Numbered from the stretch's first letter, positions 18,293 to 27,640 are shown. The stretch: 64,000 bases of DNA from Marivirga aurantiaca (GCF_016679925.1 NZ_JAEQBW010000001.1:1054001-1118000), one strand, 5' to 3'. Made by a program: numbers and translations. Notes: generated by a model from the sequence alone, not told the origin.

Positions 18293-19477
18293 ATGTTAAA
18301 GCTCACCGTATTTTCATTCCTCTTTTTAGTTATTGTTGCTTGTGATGATGCAAACTTACCAGATGATAGATTACCTGAGGTAACAGCTGAACCTTTAACT
18401 ATTGCTGAAACTGATCAAAATCAGGAAATTACAATTGATTTAATGCTTGATAAGCCTTCTACACAAGAAATTATTGTTAATTATAGCACAAAAAATGGAA
18501 CCGCACTTGCTGGTTCAGATTATAGAAGCATTCAAAATGAAAATTTAACTATCCCACCCGGAGACTTATCCGCTTCTATTAACTTAACAATTTTAGGAGA
18601 TGAATTTAAAGAGGATGAAGAAATCTTTTACATTAATTTAACTTCTGCAATTAATGCTTCAATTTCAACCGAAGAAATTGAAATAAAAATAACAGATACG
18701 GATACCTTAGAAGAGCCTGGGGGTTCTACTTCTTTTGAAGGCTACGAAAGCCCGCTAGAATACGAAGGCTACGAACTCGTTTGGCAAGATGAATTTGAAG
18801 CAGATCAATTATCTGATGATTACACATTTGAAATTGGCACTGGGGGTAATGGTTGGGGAAATAATGAATCTCAATATTATAGAGAAGAAAATACCAGGCT
18901 GGAAGATGGATACCTTGTTATTCGGGCAAAAAAGGAAAATTTTGGAGGCAGAGAATATACCTCCTCAAGAATTATTACAGAAAATAAAAAGGAATTTAAG
19001 TATGGACGGTTTGATATTAGAGCCAGAATGCCATACGGACAAGGTATATGGCCGGCTATTTGGATGTTAGGAGCAAATTTTAGAGAGGTTAGTTGGCCAT
19101 ATTGCGGTGAGATTGATATTATGGAAATGATTGGTGGACAAGGCAGGGAAAGGATAGTTCACGGAACAGTGCATTGGGATAGTGATAATGGTTATGCTAA
19201 TTACGGTCATAGCAGAACACTCTCGGACAAAACTTTGTCAGATCAATTTCATGTTTTTTCTATCATTTGGGACGAAAACTCCATCGAATGGCTAATTGAT
19301 AACCAATCGTATGGTTCTATTGATACTACACCATCTCATTTAGATGAATTTAGAGAAGAGTTTTTCTTTATATTTAATGTAGCTGTTGGAGGTAACTGGC
19401 CAGGCTATCCTGATGAATTCACAGAATTCCCGCAAGAAATGTGGATTGACTATGTACGAGTTTTTCAGCAACCATAA
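18293..19477 (+). CDS. GH16 endo-beta-glucanase (laminarinase-type) with Calx-beta domain, lipoprotein
   Basis: This 394-residue protein has a lipobox (VIVAC, Cys17). A Calx-beta domain spans about residues 28-138 (STKNGTALAGSDY). A GH16 domain follows at about 155-392. The catalytic motif GEIDIMEMIG gives Glu273 as nucleophile, Asp275, and Glu278 as acid/base. The motifs GWGNNESQYY and PYGQGIWPAIWMLG, and the EIDIME form with Met before the second Glu, are typical of beta-1,3-glucanases. It would be a surface enzyme cutting laminarin into oligosaccharides. A GH3 gene follows after 38 bp. The exact linkage specificity is inferred. Confidence 0.92.
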   Translation: MLKLTVFSFLFLVIVACDDANLPDDRLPEVTAEPLTIAETDQNQEITIDLMLDKPSTQEIIVNYSTKNGTALAGSDYRSIQNENLTIPPGDLSASINLTILGDEFKEDEEIFYINLTSAINASISTEEIEIKITDTDTLEEPGGSTSFEGYESPLEYEGYELVWQDEFEADQLSDDYTFEIGTGGNGWGNNESQYYREENTRLEDGYLVIRAKKENFGGREYTSSRIITENKKEFKYGRFDIRARMPYGQGIWPAIWMLGANFREVSWPYCGEIDIMEMIGGQGRERIVHGTVHWDSDNGYANYGHSRTLSDKTLSDQFHVFSIIWDENSIEWLIDNQSYGSIDTTPSHLDEFREEFFFIFNVAVGGNWPGYPDEFTEFPQEMWIDYVRVFQQP

Positions 19478-19515
19478 TTTATAAATTCGTCTACAACCAT
19501 AAATTTTAATTAACC

Positions 19516-21804
19516 ATGACAAGATTTCTTTGGAGATTAATAGGGATTTCTTTTGCCTTTGCTTTTCTTTTATCCTGTTCCAACCCTAATGAAAAAGTAA
19601 GCTCGCAGAGTGAAATTGATTTTAAAGTTGATTCGGTTCTTTCTTTAATGACTTTAGAGGAAAAAATAGGGCAGCTAAACCAATATTCTGTGGGTGAGGA
19701 AATGACTGGTCCGGGCAATAAAGATAAAGAGGATAGTATCAAATATCATCAATTACTTAGTGGAAGAGTTGGTTCAGTGCTTAATTTATTGGGGGCAGAA
19801 AACACTCGTAAAATGCAGAAACTAGTGGTAGAAAATTCCAGGTTAGGAATTCCTTTATTGTTCTCTTATGATGTAGTGCATGGCTATAAAACTATTTTTC
19901 CTATCCCATTAGCTGAAAGTGCCTCATGGAATTTAGAATTAATGCAGAAAACAGCTTCCATTTCGGCTAAGGAGGCCGCTGCATCAGGATTGCACTGGAC
20001 TTTTGCTCCTATGGTAGATGTGTCAAGAGATGCACGCTGGGGGAGAGTGATGGAAGGAGCCGGTGAAGATCCTTATTTAGGTGCTGAAATAGCAAAAGCA
20101 AGAATATTAGGTTTTCAAGGTGATGAACTATCTGATCCACTAACAATTGCTGCTACGGCCAAGCATTTTGCTGGCTATGGCTTTGTGGAAAGCGGTAAAG
20201 ATTACAATAGTGTCAATGTAAACAGACAAATACTAATGAATCAAATCATACCACCTTTTAAAGCCGCCAATGAAGTTGGTGTGGCCACATTCATGAATGC
20301 TTTTAATGATATTGATGGTACTCCTGCTACTTCAAACAATTATTTGCTCCGTGATTTGCTTAAAGGGGAATGGAAATTTAGCGGAGTGGTGGTCTCAGAT
20401 TGGAATTCCATTGGGGAAATAGTCAATCACGGTACCGCAATTGATTTAAAGGAAGCTAGTCAACAAGCTATAAATGCCGGAACAGATATTGATATGGAAG
20501 CAGGAGCTTACATAAAACACTTAAAAAGCTTAATTGAAAATGGGAGTGTATCTGAAGAGGTATTAAATGATGCTGTACGAAGGGTCTTAAAATTGAAATA
20601 TGATTTAGGGCTTTTTGATGATCCTTATCGTTACAGTGACACTCAACGGGAAAAGAAAACATTGATGACTCCCGAATTTGAGGAAACTGCAAAAGAAATA
20701 GCCCTTGAGTCCATTGTTTTACTCAAAAATGATCAGCAACTATTGCCCATCCAATCAGCTCAAAAAATAGCAGTTATTGGCCCCCTTGCCAAAGATAAGG
20801 ATAGCCCTTTAGGTAATTGGAGAGCGCAGGCTACTGCCCATTCGGCAGTTTCATTATATGAAGGCTTAAACAACACGATAGATGAAAACACAACTCTGGA
20901 TTATGCTGAAGGGGTAAAGTTATCAATCGGGCCTAATAGTTTTCATGAGAAACAGCAAATAGAACAAGCAGATCGTTCGGGTTTTGAGCAGGCCAAATCT
21001 GTTGCCAAAAATGCTGATGTTGTTATTATGGCATTAGGAGAAACAGCATATATGTCAGGAGAGGGTAGAAGCAGAGCTGATATTGGTTTGCCAGGCTTAC
21101 AGTTAGAGCTGTTAAAAGAAATTTATAAAGTGAATACCAATATAATATTGGTATTAATGAATGGTCGGCCACTTACATTGTCCTGGGAAGCAGAGAATAT
21201 TCCTGCTATCCTGGAAACCTGGCATTTGGGAAGCCAGGCAGGAAATGCCATTGCCGATGTGCTTGTAGGGAATTACAATCCATCAGGAAAATTAAGTATG
21301 TCATTTCCACGAACAGTGGGACAATTACCTATGTCATATAATCATAAAAATACAGGACGACCTACTTCAGGCCCGGGTATGGTCTTTTACACACATCATA
21401 ATGACGTGGAAAACAGTCCGCTTTTTCCATTTGGTTATGGCCTAAGTTATACGGATTTTGAATATGGTGAAATTCAATTAAATAATACTTCCATGGCGAT
21501 AGATGGAAGTATCACTGCTTCGATAGAAGTTAAAAATGTTGGTCGTTTGGCGGGGAAAGAAATTGTTCAGCTCTATATTCAGGATGTAATAGGAAGTACT
21601 ACACGTCCTATTAAGGAACTGAAGGCTTTTCAGAAAGAACTAATAGAGGCTGGGCAAACAAAAACATTTACTTTCAAAATAACAGCAAAGGAACTGTCTT
21701 TTTATAGAGAAGATGGAAGTTTCGGTCCTGAAACAGGCACTTTCAGGATATTTATAGGAAACGACTCTGCTACAGCTTCATTTAAAGAATTTACACTCAA
21801 ATGA
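19516..21804 (+). CDS. GH3 beta-glucosidase (BglX-like), lipoprotein
   Basis: This 762-residue protein has a lipobox (FLLSC, Cys21). The GH3 N-terminal barrel spans about residues 35-370. It has the conserved KHFAGYG and the nucleophile motif VVSDWNSIGE with Asp295. The GH3 C-terminal domain (about 400-620) and an FnIII-like domain (about 680-750) complete the BglX plan, and the length is standard. It would release glucose from the non-reducing end of beta-glucan oligosaccharides. Its lipid anchor suggests a periplasmic or outer-membrane location. The last 4 bases (ATGA) overlap the start of the second GH16 gene, so the two are translationally coupled. Confidence 0.94.
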   Translation: MTRFLWRLIGISFAFAFLLSCSNPNEKVSSQSEIDFKVDSVLSLMTLEEKIGQLNQYSVGEEMTGPGNKDKEDSIKYHQLLSGRVGSVLNLLGAENTRKMQKLVVENSRLGIPLLFSYDVVHGYKTIFPIPLAESASWNLELMQKTASISAKEAAASGLHWTFAPMVDVSRDARWGRVMEGAGEDPYLGAEIAKARILGFQGDELSDPLTIAATAKHFAGYGFVESGKDYNSVNVNRQILMNQIIPPFKAANEVGVATFMNAFNDIDGTPATSNNYLLRDLLKGEWKFSGVVVSDWNSIGEIVNHGTAIDLKEASQQAINAGTDIDMEAGAYIKHLKSLIENGSVSEEVLNDAVRRVLKLKYDLGLFDDPYRYSDTQREKKTLMTPEFEETAKEIALESIVLLKNDQQLLPIQSAQKIAVIGPLAKDKDSPLGNWRAQATAHSAVSLYEGLNNTIDENTTLDYAEGVKLSIGPNSFHEKQQIEQADRSGFEQAKSVAKNADVVIMALGETAYMSGEGRSRADIGLPGLQLELLKEIYKVNTNIILVLMNGRPLTLSWEAENIPAILETWHLGSQAGNAIADVLVGNYNPSGKLSMSFPRTVGQLPMSYNHKNTGRPTSGPGMVFYTHHNDVENSPLFPFGYGLSYTDFEYGEIQLNNTSMAIDGSITASIEVKNVGRLAGKEIVQLYIQDVIGSTTRPIKELKAFQKELIEAGQTKTFTFKITAKELSFYREDGSFGPETGTFRIFIGNDSATASFKEFTLK

Positions 21805-22625
21805 GAAGAACTAACTTAGAATTCCTGCTACTTTTATTAATATTAATCTCTTGCCAACCTACTGATCATAAAGATGATTTACTGTGGAGTGATGAGTTTG
21901 AATATTCAGGCCCACCGGATGTGGAAAAATGGAACTACCAATTAGGAAATGGCTGCCCGGAAATCTGTGGGTGGGGCAATAATGAGCAACAATATTACAC
22001 TGATAAGCCTACGAATGTCCGGGTAGAAGATGGTAAATTAATAATAGAAGCCCATCAGACAGATGATGAGAAGAATTTCACTTCTGCTAAATTGACTTCG
22101 GAAAATAAAGGTGATTGGAAGTCTGGCTATATTGAGGTGAATGCGAAACTACCTTATGGAAGGGGCACCTGGCCTGCTATTTGGATGTTGCCCAGCCTGG
22201 AAAGAGCACTCAATTGGCCGGAGGATGGCGAAATTGATATCATGGAACATGTAGGCTATAATCAAGGGCAAATCTATGGCACTATTCATACACAAGCTTT
22301 TAATCATATGAAGGGCACCCACAAATCAGATAGCATATTCATTAGTGATGCCAGTGAAGAGTTTCACACCTATGCCATTAATTGGACAGAAGAAAAAATT
22401 GAATGGTATGTTGATGACAGAATGTTTCAAACAATTTCGAAAGGAACTGAGGATAATTCTGGTTGGCCATTTACTAAACCTTTTCATTTAATTATAAACC
22501 TGGCTGTTGGAGGTAATTGGGGTGGTAAGTATGGGGTAGATGAGCACATTTGGCCACAGAGGATGGAAATAGATTTTGTTAGGGTGTATAGAAGCAAGCC
22601 ACAGATTTTGTCAACAACTGACTAA
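21801..22625 (+). CDS. GH16 endo-beta-glucanase (laminarinase-type), single-domain lipoprotein
   Basis: This 274-residue protein has a lipobox (LISC, Cys18) followed almost directly by a GH16 domain. The catalytic motif GEIDIMEHVG gives Glu144, Asp146 and Glu149. Substrate-site motifs match the first GH16 enzyme (GWGNNEQQYY, PYGRGTWPAIWMLP, NLAVGGNWGG). It lacks the Calx-beta domain of its paralogue, so the two probably differ in location or substrate length rather than in chemistry. It overlaps the GH3 gene by 4 bp. The sugar-porter gene follows after 137 bp with its own promoter candidate. Confidence 0.92.
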   Translation: MRRTNLEFLLLLLILISCQPTDHKDDLLWSDEFEYSGPPDVEKWNYQLGNGCPEICGWGNNEQQYYTDKPTNVRVEDGKLIIEAHQTDDEKNFTSAKLTSENKGDWKSGYIEVNAKLPYGRGTWPAIWMLPSLERALNWPEDGEIDIMEHVGYNQGQIYGTIHTQAFNHMKGTHKSDSIFISDASEEFHTYAINWTEEKIEWYVDDRMFQTISKGTEDNSGWPFTKPFHLIINLAVGGNWGGKYGVDEHIWPQRMEIDFVRVYRSKPQILSTTD

Positions 22626-22695
22626 ATATTTGCTCTGTTATGGTAATAATTCGCCATTAATATAAAATAGTTCACTTTCCTAATAAAAATTACTG

Positions 22696-22725
22696 TTGAA
22701 TTATACTTTAGCTTTAATAATTTTG
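22696..22725 (+). promoter_or_regulatory. Bacteroidota-type promoter before the sugar-porter gene
   Basis: TTG at 22696-22698 is separated by 19 bases from TAATTTTG at 22718-22725. This fits the Bacteroidota consensus TTG-N17-23-TAnnTTTG. The start codon follows 37 bp later. The permease may therefore be transcribed independently of the upstream operon. Confidence 0.6.
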
Positions 22726-22762
22726 GTAATATTAAACTTTAACCATCATAAAATTTCGACTT

Positions 22763-24172
22763 ATGTCTAAGAACGGATTATTAATATTGATAACTTGTGT
22801 TGCTGCATTGGGAGGGCTGTTATTTGGCTATGATACTGGTGTAATAAATGGTACCCAGTTTTATTTCAGTAAATATTTCGAACTGGATGCGGCTATGAAA
22901 GGTTGGGTAGTGAGTTCTGCCTTAATAGGTTGCCTCGTAGGTGCCTTAGCTGCCGGTCCTTTAACCAAAAATCTGGGCAGAAAAGCCAGCTTAATTATTG
23001 CTGCCACTTTATTTACCATTTCGGCTGCAGGTTCAGGTTTACCTGAATTTTTACCTCAATCAGTTTCTCTTTTAGTGATTTTTAGAATTATTGGAGGTTT
23101 AGGAATTGGTCTGGCTTCAATGGCAGCTCCTACCTATATAGCAGAAATTGCCCCGGCAGATAAACGAGGTAAATTGGTTACTTTTTATCAGCTTGCTGTA
23201 GTAACTGGTTTTTTCGTAGTTTTTCTATGTACTTATTTCATTGGGAATAATTTTACAGCTGAGGAAAATGTGACTACTGGTTGGAGATGGATGTTCTGGT
23301 CCGAATTAATCCCATGTATTTTATTTCTGGGGCTAACCTTTTTTATTCCGCGCAGTCCCAGGTGGCTTGTTTTGGTAGGAAAAGAAGAAGAAGCCTTAAA
23401 AGTGCTTAACAGATTGCATGAAAAAGATGCAGCACAAAAGGAAATTGATGAAATTAAGTTCTCATTGGACAAAGAAAGAAAAACCCAATTAAAGGGAAGT
23501 TCAATTCTTCAGAAATCAGTTATACCTATTATCATTATAGGTTCAGTTTTATCTTTATTCCAACAGTTTACCGGTATTAATGCTGTGCTTTATTATGGAG
23601 GAGATATCTTCGAGAAAGCACTGGGTTATGGACAGGAAGATGTGCTGCAACAACAAATATTATTGGGAGCTGTTAATTTCCTCTTTACATTTATAGCCAT
23701 GTTCACAGTGGATAAATTTGGCCGTAAGCCACTTATCTACATAGGATCCATTGGTATGATTACTGGCTTTGTTCTGTTGGGAGGCTCATTGTATTTAGAT
23801 GCAGTAGGCCTAGTGTCATTATTTGGTGTGCTAATATTTATTGCGGCCTTTGCAATGAGTATGGGTCCTGTAACATGGGTGTTGCTTTCGGAAATGTTTC
23901 CCAATAAAATCAGAAGTATGGCCATGTCAATTGCTGTAGCAGTGCAATGGGGTGGAAACTATCTGGTATCTCAAACATTCCCTATGATTGTGGAAAGTGA
24001 TGCCAACAAAATCGAGACTGGTTTTTGGAATGGTGCATTACCTTATGTAATATTTATTGTATTCATTGTTTTCTTAATCTTCTTTACTAAAAAATATATC
24101 ATTGAAACCAAAGGAAGATCTTTGGAACAACTGGAAGATATGTGGGAAGAACGATATGGTAAAATTGAGTAA
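22763..24172 (+). CDS. MFS sugar porter family transporter (XylE/GLUT-like)
   Basis: This 469-residue protein has 12 predicted membrane helices and all sugar-porter signatures: GGLLFGYDTGVINGTQ, a GLGIGLASMAAPTYIAEIAP stretch with KRGK after it, RSPRWL at the end of TM6 (usually PESPRWL), QQFTGINAVLYYGG in TM7, FGRKPLIYIGSIG, and a C-terminal ETKGRSLEQLE. It would import a monosaccharide across the inner membrane, probably with protons. Its place at the end of the glucan locus points to glucose released by the GH3 enzyme. A strong terminator follows. Confidence 0.93.
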   Translation: MSKNGLLILITCVAALGGLLFGYDTGVINGTQFYFSKYFELDAAMKGWVVSSALIGCLVGALAAGPLTKNLGRKASLIIAATLFTISAAGSGLPEFLPQSVSLLVIFRIIGGLGIGLASMAAPTYIAEIAPADKRGKLVTFYQLAVVTGFFVVFLCTYFIGNNFTAEENVTTGWRWMFWSELIPCILFLGLTFFIPRSPRWLVLVGKEEEALKVLNRLHEKDAAQKEIDEIKFSLDKERKTQLKGSSILQKSVIPIIIIGSVLSLFQQFTGINAVLYYGGDIFEKALGYGQEDVLQQQILLGAVNFLFTFIAMFTVDKFGRKPLIYIGSIGMITGFVLLGGSLYLDAVGLVSLFGVLIFIAAFAMSMGPVTWVLLSEMFPNKIRSMAMSIAVAVQWGGNYLVSQTFPMIVESDANKIETGFWNGALPYVIFIVFIVFLIFFTKKYIIETKGRSLEQLEDMWEERYGKIE

Positions 24173-24195
24173 ATAAATAAAATATCCCATAAAAA

Positions 24196-24228
24196 GGCCC
24201 TGTATTTAATTTTACAGGGCTTTTTTTA
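24196..24228 (+). terminator. Intrinsic terminator after the sugar-porter gene
   Basis: An 8-bp stem (GCCCTGTA at 24197-24204 with TACAGGGC at 24213-24220) is followed by seven T. It ends the glucan locus. Confidence 0.88.
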
Positions 24229-24305
24229 TTTAATTTTTATCCCATTCCAACCATAGTAGAGTATACTGAGTCATTAGGTTAGAAGAAAAATAAATCTAAT
24301 CTGTC

Positions 24306-24389
24306 ATGAAGAAGTTTTTTACTTTACTATTCTTGTTGCTTTTGATTGCATCAACTTTGGTTTATAGCGGAACAGCACTTGTTTCCTAA
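24306..24389 (+). CDS. Possible 27-residue hydrophobic peptide (signal-peptide-like)
   Basis: A short ORF begins MKKFFTLLFLLLLIAS and ends TALVS before a TAA stop. It looks like a complete signal or transmembrane peptide with nothing behind it. It sits between the sugar-porter terminator and a strong hairpin. It could be a real small membrane peptide, the decayed start of a secreted-protein gene, or chance. No similarity is recognised. Confidence 0.35.
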   Translation: MKKFFTLLFLLLLIASTLVYSGTALVS

Positions 24390-24480
24390 AATGAAACAGC
24401 CGTAAACTACATCAGTTGTAGTAGGTCTAAAGAATTGGTAATGAATGTGTCTCCCCAACACAATTCATTTAACACTAAAA

Positions 24481-24522
24481 ATGCTACCCTAAAGCATTTC
24501 AAAAAATAATTTAGGGTAGCAT
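24481..24522 (-). terminator. Strong hairpin terminator for the alpha-amylase gene
   Basis: A perfect 13-bp stem (ATGCTACCCTAAA at 24481-24493 with its complement at 24510-24522) has a 16-nt loop. On the minus strand the stem is followed by TTTTAG, consistent with termination of the amylase transcript 22 bp after its stop. Confidence 0.75.
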
Positions 24523-24543
24523 CATTAGGTTTTTCATAGTCTG

Positions 24544-25938
24544 TTACTTGGTTGACCAAATGGTATAACTATTGGGAGGACTTTGGATTTTCACCCATTT
24601 GCCACTTTGTGTAGTGGGTTCCCAATTCGAATTACCTGTATAATCTTTGATTACCTGGCTGCTCCAATTGGTTTCCACCCATCTTTCTTGCCATTGATTG
24701 GAAGTGTTGAGGTATACTACTATACCTGGTCCTCCATTTCTACGGGCAACATATTCATCATTGTCAGCATATAATATATTGGTGCTTCCTGCTGAAAGAT
24801 TTCTGTGAATCCAAATTAAATTGTTTAGCTTGTTCTTGTCCAGCCATTCTTCATAGTCACTATAGAAAATGGTAGGATAACCTTCATGTGTAAGAATATA
24901 GGCATAGGCATGTAGTTTATTGTAAATCTCATCGGTGTCATGATTGGCCACAAAAGTCACTGCTTTTTCAGGATCTCTTTTCCATAGCATATCCCCATTT
25001 AATTTAGTGAGATCATTACCGTCAAATGCTTCTTCCATTTTATAATAGCAGGCAAAGTCAAAGGCTGAAGAAGTTCTATTGGTACTATTTACCCAGTCTT
25101 GCAGTTTTTGGGCATTTCCGTCCCAATATTCGCCTACTGAAAAACCACCTACGTTATTGACCCATTCCCTGACTACCCAGCCGCCAAAACCTTTTACATA
25201 ATCGAAACGCCAGCCGTCAAACCCCATCACATTTTTATAGTACTTACCTACTCCATCACTTCTGTTCCATAACCAATCCTGCACATAAGGTACCGAGTGG
25301 CTTAGATCAGGAAATCCACCGAAAATCCCTTCATCATTGTATACATAGTTATTCGGATGAAAATCTGATGCGGAACGATAGAATTTCCCTGATGCCGGAT
25401 TGAAATCTGTATAAGTCTGCGTACCGGTAAAAGGATTACTCTCCAGGTCCCCACCACTGTTATGGTTCAATACGATGTCTGCATACACTTCAATATCATA
25501 ATTATGAGCTGTATTGATGAGGCTTAATAATTCTGTTTTGGAACCGAACCTGGTTTCTATGGAGCCATTTTGGTTAAAATCTCCAAAATCGAAATAATCT
25601 GTCGGATCGTAGCCCATCGAATAAGGACCATTCATTGCTTTTGAAACCGGTGGCAGCCAAATGGCCGAAATACCTGCAGCATCCCAATCGGCTATTTTAC
25701 TTTCAAGAACATCATACCATGTTCCTCCCGCAGGCACATCCCAATAAAAGGCTTGCATCATTACACCGCCTCCGGGGCCGGCAGCTCTTTGGGAACTGTT
25801 GTCAGAGTTACTGTTGGCTTCAAAAGGATCAGTAGCTGTTTTGTCCGATACTGGTACTTCCAGATTTTCATTATCTGTACATCCTAAAAGGAATAGTAAA
25901 ATCAGTATTTTACTTCCTTGCATTATTAATTTTTTCAT
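24544..25938 (-). CDS. GH13 alpha-amylase, lipoprotein
   Basis: The protein has 464 residues from the ATG at 25938, which begins a lipoprotein signal (FLLGC, Cys20). A longer frame from 26040 would bury this signal and is rejected. The GH13 motifs are all present: DIVLNHN (region I), GWRFDYVKGF with nucleophile Asp246, GEYWDG with acid/base Glu270, and VANHDTDE with His333 and Asp334. A short C-terminal all-beta domain completes the enzyme. It resembles the archaeal/plant-type alpha-amylases. As a lipoprotein it would degrade starch or glycogen outside the inner membrane. It converges with the glucan locus, and a LacI-type operator candidate lies about 90 bp upstream. Confidence 0.93.
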   Translation of the reverse strand: MKKLIMQGSKILILLFLLGCTDNENLEVPVSDKTATDPFEANSNSDNSSQRAAGPGGGVMMQAFYWDVPAGGTWYDVLESKIADWDAAGISAIWLPPVSKAMNGPYSMGYDPTDYFDFGDFNQNGSIETRFGSKTELLSLINTAHNYDIEVYADIVLNHNSGGDLESNPFTGTQTYTDFNPASGKFYRSASDFHPNNYVYNDEGIFGGFPDLSHSVPYVQDWLWNRSDGVGKYYKNVMGFDGWRFDYVKGFGGWVVREWVNNVGGFSVGEYWDGNAQKLQDWVNSTNRTSSAFDFACYYKMEEAFDGNDLTKLNGDMLWKRDPEKAVTFVANHDTDEIYNKLHAYAYILTHEGYPTIFYSDYEEWLDKNKLNNLIWIHRNLSAGSTNILYADNDEYVARRNGGPGIVVYLNTSNQWQERWVETNWSSQVIKDYTGNSNWEPTTQSGKWVKIQSPPNSYTIWSTK

Positions 25939-26370
25939 GATTGTAGTATTTGGTTTTAATTCAAACAAACAAAATAATAATTGGAAATAATAATTAATAA
26001 CACAATATAATTCCGCAAACGGAACCGCAATCGTTTGCATTCGATCTTGCTTTATTCATATCTGGAATGATTAATCAGTTTTCTGTCATTTCAAAAATTA
26101 ATGACTGAATATTTTCGAATTTAATTATGTGCAAATCTAGTTTCCAGGTAGTTAACTATTCTGAAAAATCAAGTTCAGGTTCTTTATCAATCAGAAGTAT
26201 GAAAAGGTAGTATCTTTTATATGTTATACTATACCTATTCACTCCATTCATGGTGATTCATCTGATAATTAGCTCGCTAATATTTCTTCATTTTATGAAT
26301 ATTTTAAATGAAAAATAGCATATTTGAGTTTAGTATCTAAACAATTGAATACGCTTTATAAAATACCAAA
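25939..26370. other. Divergent intergenic region, amylase and acyltransferase genes
   Basis: These 432 bp are AT-rich and contain no gene I can support. They hold the LacI-type operator candidate at 26027-26038 and presumably both divergent promoters. CATATTTG near 26317 is one base from the -7 consensus, but I see no matching -33 element. Confidence 0.5.
26027..26038. promoter_or_regulatory. Candidate LacI-family operator upstream of the alpha-amylase gene
   Basis: The 12-mer GCAATCGTTTGC differs in one base from GCAAACGTTTGC, a CG-centred palindrome typical of LacI-family sugar regulators. An extra half-site GCAAACG lies at 26015-26021. It is about 90 bp before the amylase start codon. No LacI-family gene is in the window, so the regulator would be encoded elsewhere. 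Confidence 0.5.
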
Positions 26371-26934
26371 ATGGGTTATTATTTCTCGAAATTTGTTTTT
26401 TGGATTACAGGTTGGAAAGTGGCCGGTGAAATTCCGCAAGGTGTGAAGAAAGCGGTAATGATTGCCGCTCCGCATACTTCAAATTGGGACTTCCTATGGG
26501 CTCGACTGGCCTTTTTTATTTTAAGAGTCCCAGTGAGGTTTACTGTGAAAAAAGAATTACTTAAGTTTCCTCTCAACTTAATTTTGAATCCTCTCGGTGC
26601 TATTGGGATTGACCGTACTAAAAATCAGATTTCCAATAAAAAACAATCAATGACCGAAGCTATGATCAACCTTTTTGATAAAAGGGATAGACTCATCATT
26701 TTGGTGACGCCAGAGGGCACAAGGAGTTATGTTACTGAATGGAAAACAGGTTTCTATCGCGTAGCTGAAGGGGCAAACGTACCCATCCTTTGTGGTTTTT
26801 TGAACTACGAACATAAAATTGCAGGAATTGGACCAATGTTTACTGTAAATGGGCAAATGGAACAGCAAATTGAAGATATAAAGGATTTCTATCGTCCTAT
26901 TAAAGGGAAATATCCTGAAAAAGGAGTGAGATGA
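26371..26934 (+). CDS. PlsC-like lysophospholipid acyltransferase family protein
   Basis: This 187-residue protein has the acyltransferase motif I as HTSNWDFLW (H-x4-D) and motif III as TPEGTRS. Between them, KKELLKFPLNLILNPLGAIG matches the substrate-binding block. It is shorter than typical PlsC (about 245) and lacks a clear N-terminal membrane anchor, as in the small 1-acyl-glycerol-3-phosphate acyltransferase-like proteins of Bacteroidota. It would transfer an acyl chain to a lysophospholipid or related lipid at the inner membrane. Its stop codon is 1 bp from the stop of the convergent msrB gene. Confidence 0.85.
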   Translation: MGYYFSKFVFWITGWKVAGEIPQGVKKAVMIAAPHTSNWDFLWARLAFFILRVPVRFTVKKELLKFPLNLILNPLGAIGIDRTKNQISNKKQSMTEAMINLFDKRDRLIILVTPEGTRSYVTEWKTGFYRVAEGANVPILCGFLNYEHKIAGIGPMFTVNGQMEQQIEDIKDFYRPIKGKYPEKGVR

Positions 26935-26935
26935 T

Positions 26936-27442
26936 TCACTTCTTTTCCTCAAAATCCAAAGCCACTGAATTAAGGCAATATCTTAAACCTGTAGGCTTGG
27001 GGCCATCAGGAAAAACATGGCCTAAGTGCCCTCCGCAAGTTGCGCATACTACTTCTGTTCTCTTCATTCCGTAAGCATTATCTTCTGCTTCCAAAACGTT
27101 CTTCTCATTAATGGGTTTATAAAAACTTGGCCATCCTGTGCCGCTATCAAACTTCGTTTCCGAACTAAATAGTGGAGTATTACATCCTGCACATGTAAAT
27201 ACGCCCTCTTTCTTGAAGTTATTGTACTTCCCGCTAAATGCCTTTTCTGTACCACTTTCTCTTAATACAGTGTATGCTTCATTCGAAAGACTGGCTTTCC
27301 ATTCGGCTTCAGTCTTCTGAACTTTAAACTCATGCTTCTTCGTAGTGCTTTGATTTTCTGTTCCGCTACTTTTTTGAGCGCATGATTGAAATCCTAATCC
27401 AATCAACAGTATGCCTAAAAATAAATGTTTATCTAATTTCAT
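26936..27442 (-). CDS. msrB: Peptide methionine-(R)-S-oxide reductase, lipoprotein
   Basis: This 168-residue protein has a lipoprotein-like signal (GFQSC, Cys21) and then one MsrB domain. Two zinc-binding CxxC pairs (FTCAGC and VCATCGGH) and the catalytic Cys156 in [11 protein letters not shown] are present. The motif [11 protein letters not shown] is also diagnostic. It reduces methionine-R-sulfoxide in proteins. The lipid anchor implies repair of periplasmic or outer-membrane proteins, with electrons from an unidentified periplasmic donor. It converges with the acyltransferase gene, with 1 bp between the two stops. Confidence 0.93.
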   Translation of the reverse strand: MKLDKHLFLGILLIGLGFQSCAQKSSGTENQSTTKKHEFKVQKTEAEWKASLSNEAYTVLRESGTEKAFSGKYNNFKKEGVFTCAGCNTPLFSSETKFDSGTGWPSFYKPINEKNVLEAEDNAYGMKRTEVVCATCGGHLGHVFPDGPKPTGLRYCLNSVALDFEEKK

Positions 27443-27640
27443 AATTCCATGGGTTAGATGTGTGAGTACACTTCCAATTGTATCATACTCATTTTATACA
27501 AAATTGTTATAAGCTATTTTACTAATGCTCAATTAATTAATCAGCACCATTCTCCTTACCGAAATGTGGATAACAATTCAGCAATTAACATAATCGTAAA
27601 AGAAATGTTTGCGATAAAATCTAGGTTTAATAGTCTTATT

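Larger units (their letters stand above)
24173..24543. other. Intergenic region between the sugar porter and alpha-amylase genes
   Basis: These 371 bp between convergent genes hold the sugar-porter terminator (24196-24228), a possible 27-residue ORF (24306-24389) and a long hairpin (24481-24522). I see nothing else in it. Confidence 0.6.

Noticed and set aside
25939-26040. N-terminal extension of the alpha-amylase by 34 residues
   Set aside because: The extension would place a Cys/Phe-rich stretch before a perfect lipoprotein signal and would read through the operator candidate region.
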